Assembly (NCBI GenBank): GCA_017555205.1 | Contig: JAFZGW010000004.1 | Span: 122,299-186,298, forward strand | DNA length: 64,000 bases | Direction of reading: 5' to 3' | Origin: Akkermansia sp. | GTDB lineage: Bacteria > Verrucomicrobiota > Verrucomicrobiia > Verrucomicrobiales > Akkermansiaceae | In this document: positions 62,629 through 64,000 of the stretch, piece by piece | Layout: every line of letters starts with the position of its first letter | Position numbering within the stretch: position 1 is the first letter of the stretch | Made by a program: the position numbers and the translations under genes | The notes under the pieces: generated by a model | Databases searched by the model: none | The model's input: the letters and a program-made list of their open reading frames with translations, nothing else | What the model was told of the DNA's origin: nothing

Positions 62629-64000
62629 TTAATGGTCCTCTCCTTCATGGAACACACCATCGGCGTGGAAATGGCCGGCCTTCTTCTTCTCGCCATCTCC
62701 GGGAATAATGTACTTAAGCTCATAACCGCCCTTGACCACGATTTTCTGGCCGGGGGTTAACCCGCTTACCGGGGTCATACCTCGGCGGCTGGTACCGGCC
62801 TGCACCTTCATCATGGCGAACTTGCCTTCGCCAATTTCCACGAACACCACATCATCCACCCCTACTTTCACCACAGCGGAGTCGGGTATGGAGATTTTGC
62901 CGTGAGATTCGCAGGCATCGTACAAATCCACACGGCAGAGCTGCCCGGGCTGCACGTTTGCGGGGATGGTTTCGGGGTTAACATAAAGCTCACGCGTGCG
63001 GGTAGTGGCGTCCACCTCCTCAGCCAAGCGCCAAGTTCCCGACACGGCAACATGCTCACGCCCGGCGGGAATAGTAGCTCGCACGGCGCTGAAATGGGGA
63101 ACATCGGAGCTGTAAATGGTAGTGGCAATTTCCATCTCGGCCAAATTACTCATCGAAACGATGGGCTTACCCTGCTCGCCCCAGCTACCCTGAGTCACCC
63201 CAACGTTGCGTACCGTACCATCAGCCGTGGCGCGTACCTCCAACACTGTGATATCGCCCTTTTTGACCAGTTCACCACCAAGGGTTAGCATACTCAATCG
63301 AGTTTGCACAGCGGTGAGTTCGTACTGCTGTTGGGTAAGCTCAGCCTGTTTGTTGGCAAGCTCGACTTCCAAATCTCGGTTTCGAGTACCGGCAGTGGAA
63401 AGTTCTTTTTTGCGCTCTTCGAGTGTGGTAATTTCAGCCTTTATGCGATTGAGCGCAGCGTGTATGCGAATCACCTCCGCCTGCTGTTCCATGATATCGG
63501 GGCTCTGCAGGCTGTAAAGCAAGTCACCGGCCTTCACCTGCTGTGCAGACTTTACATGCAGGGTGATACGCCCGCCACAAGGCAAGGCATAAGTATGCAT
63601 GGCATGGTCGGGCGTGGTAAGGAAGCCGTAGAGAGAATGAACCAATACCTCGGTGAGCTCGGGCACTGTCTCTATGCGCATATTCATGAGTTCTCGGGCA
63701 CGGGAATCGGCCTCTACCACCACCACTTCACCACCACAACTCTCACCCGGGGCATGATTGTGCCCGGCGTGAGGGTCTGCACCGTGGTCATGCGTGCAGC
63801 CGGGGCCGTGCTGGTGCTCAGCCTCGGCGGGCTCTTGCTTGTGCTGAGTGCCGTGGTCGTGTGTGCAGCCGGGGCCGTGCTGGTGCTCAGCCTCGGCGGG
63901 CTCTTGCTTGTGCTCGGCGCCGTGGTCGTGTGTGCAGCCGGGGCCGTGCTGGTGCTCAGCCTCGGCGGGCTCCTGCTTGGGCTCGGTGCCGTGGTCGTGC
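62629..64000 (-). CDS. RND periplasmic adaptor (CzcB/CusB type) with His-rich repeat N terminus, 5' partial
   Basis: The frame stays open to the window edge, so the start is missing; at least 456 residues are present. The adaptor core covers lipoyl and hairpin regions (YALPCGGRITLHVKSAQQVK, KAEITTLEERKKELSTAG) and a beta-barrel domain with GQLCRVDLYDACESHGKISI. The visible N-terminal ~75 residues are more than three 23-residue repeats of the form THDHG-(A/T)-(E/Q)-HK, QEPAEAEHQHGPGC, then HAGHNHAPGESCGG. The C terminus adds GHFHADGVFHEGEDH. Such His/Cys clusters fit Zn, Ni, Co or Cu capture. It precedes the RND permease by 33 bp in one operon. Confidence 0.88.
   Translation of the reverse strand, partial: HDHGTEPKQEPAEAEHQHGPGCTHDHGAEHKQEPAEAEHQHGPGCTHDHGTQHKQEPAEAEHQHGPGCTHDHGADPHAGHNHAPGESCGGEVVVVEADSRARELMNMRIETVPELTEVLVHSLYGFLTTPDHAMHTYALPCGGRITLHVKSAQQVKAGDLLYSLQSPDIMEQQAEVIRIHAALNRIKAEITTLEERKKELSTAGTRNRDLEVELANKQAELTQQQYELTAVQTRLSMLTLGGELVKKGDITVLEVRATADGTVRNVGVTQGSWGEQGKPIVSMSNLAEMEIATTIYSSDVPHFSAVRATIPAGREHVAVSGTWRLAEEVDATTRTRELYVNPETIPANVQPGQLCRVDLYDACESHGKISIPDSAVVKVGVDDVVFVEIGEGKFAMMKVQAGTSRRGMTPVSGLTPGQKIVVKGGYELKYIIPGDGEKKKAGHFHADGVFHEGEDH
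63781..64000 (-). repeat. 69-bp tandem repeat encoding His-rich units
   Basis: Repeat starts at 63781, 63850, 63919 and 63988 give an exact 69-bp period (23 codons). The units are almost identical, and the array is cut by the window edge. Each unit carries five or six His and one Cys. Confidence 0.95.

Overview
The window looks like a chromosomal segment of an Akkermansia-like Verrucomicrobiota bacterium. Three things suggest this: a secreted surface protein ending in a PEP-CTERM sorting tail (VPEPATATLSLLALAGL then RRRRK), a secreted GH33-type sialidase suited to mucin, and several lineage-specific ankyrin and GYF membrane proteins beside ordinary Gram-negative envelope genes. This is inference from gene content; no 16S or marker search was possible.

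Layout. (1) 1-3.5 kb: a trypsin-like/PDZ secreted protease followed by a lipoprotein paralogue that has lost the catalytic His and Ser. (2) 3.5-11.9 kb, minus strand: a tight three-gene phage-derived cassette (helical protein, 1814-residue giant, intact TerL) without capsid, portal or tail genes. (3) 11.9-17.1 kb: a repetitive PEP-CTERM surface protein transcribed divergently from a tyrosine recombinase. The shared 189-bp spacer holds a 17-bp inverted repeat around a candidate promoter, which is the layout of a phase-variable invertible promoter. Both ends of this module carry remnants of the same group IIC-like intron, each just downstream of an intrinsic terminator. (4) 17.1-24.3 kb: aminopeptidase P, sialidase, and a polar amino-acid ABC transporter whose binding-protein/permease fusion has a recent in-frame 741-bp duplication. 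(5) 24.3-29.6 kb: paired ankyrin membrane proteins, a GYF-domain protein, ribosomal protein L9, a GT4 glycosyltransferase and tRNA-Asp. (6) 29.6-34.8 kb: a secreted protein of unknown function, a DinG-type helicase and PBP2. (7) 34.9-52.8 kb: the division and cell wall cluster mraZ-rsmH-ftsL-ftsI-murE-murF-mraY-murD-LysM-ftsW-murG, followed by a 927-residue ankyrin protein and mnmG. (8) 52.8-54 kb: a solitary Ser/Thr kinase. (9) 54.2-64 kb, minus strand: a MacA-MacB-TolC type efflux operon and a heavy-metal-type RND system whose adaptor has a His-rich tandem-repeat N terminus running off the window.

How the parts work together. The dcw block makes and polymerises peptidoglycan precursors: MurE/MurF/MurD ligases, MraY and MurG for lipid I and II, FtsW/FtsI for septal synthesis, with PBP2 nearby for elongation. 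The two efflux systems span the envelope. The protease pair, sialidase and PEP-CTERM protein face outside. Several genes have a good -35/-10 pair ending only 7-10 nt before the start codon, which suggests leaderless or nearly leaderless mRNAs are common here.

The strongest candidate for an undescribed system is the recombinase/inverted-repeat/PEP-CTERM module, followed by the capsid-less TerL/giant-protein cassette.
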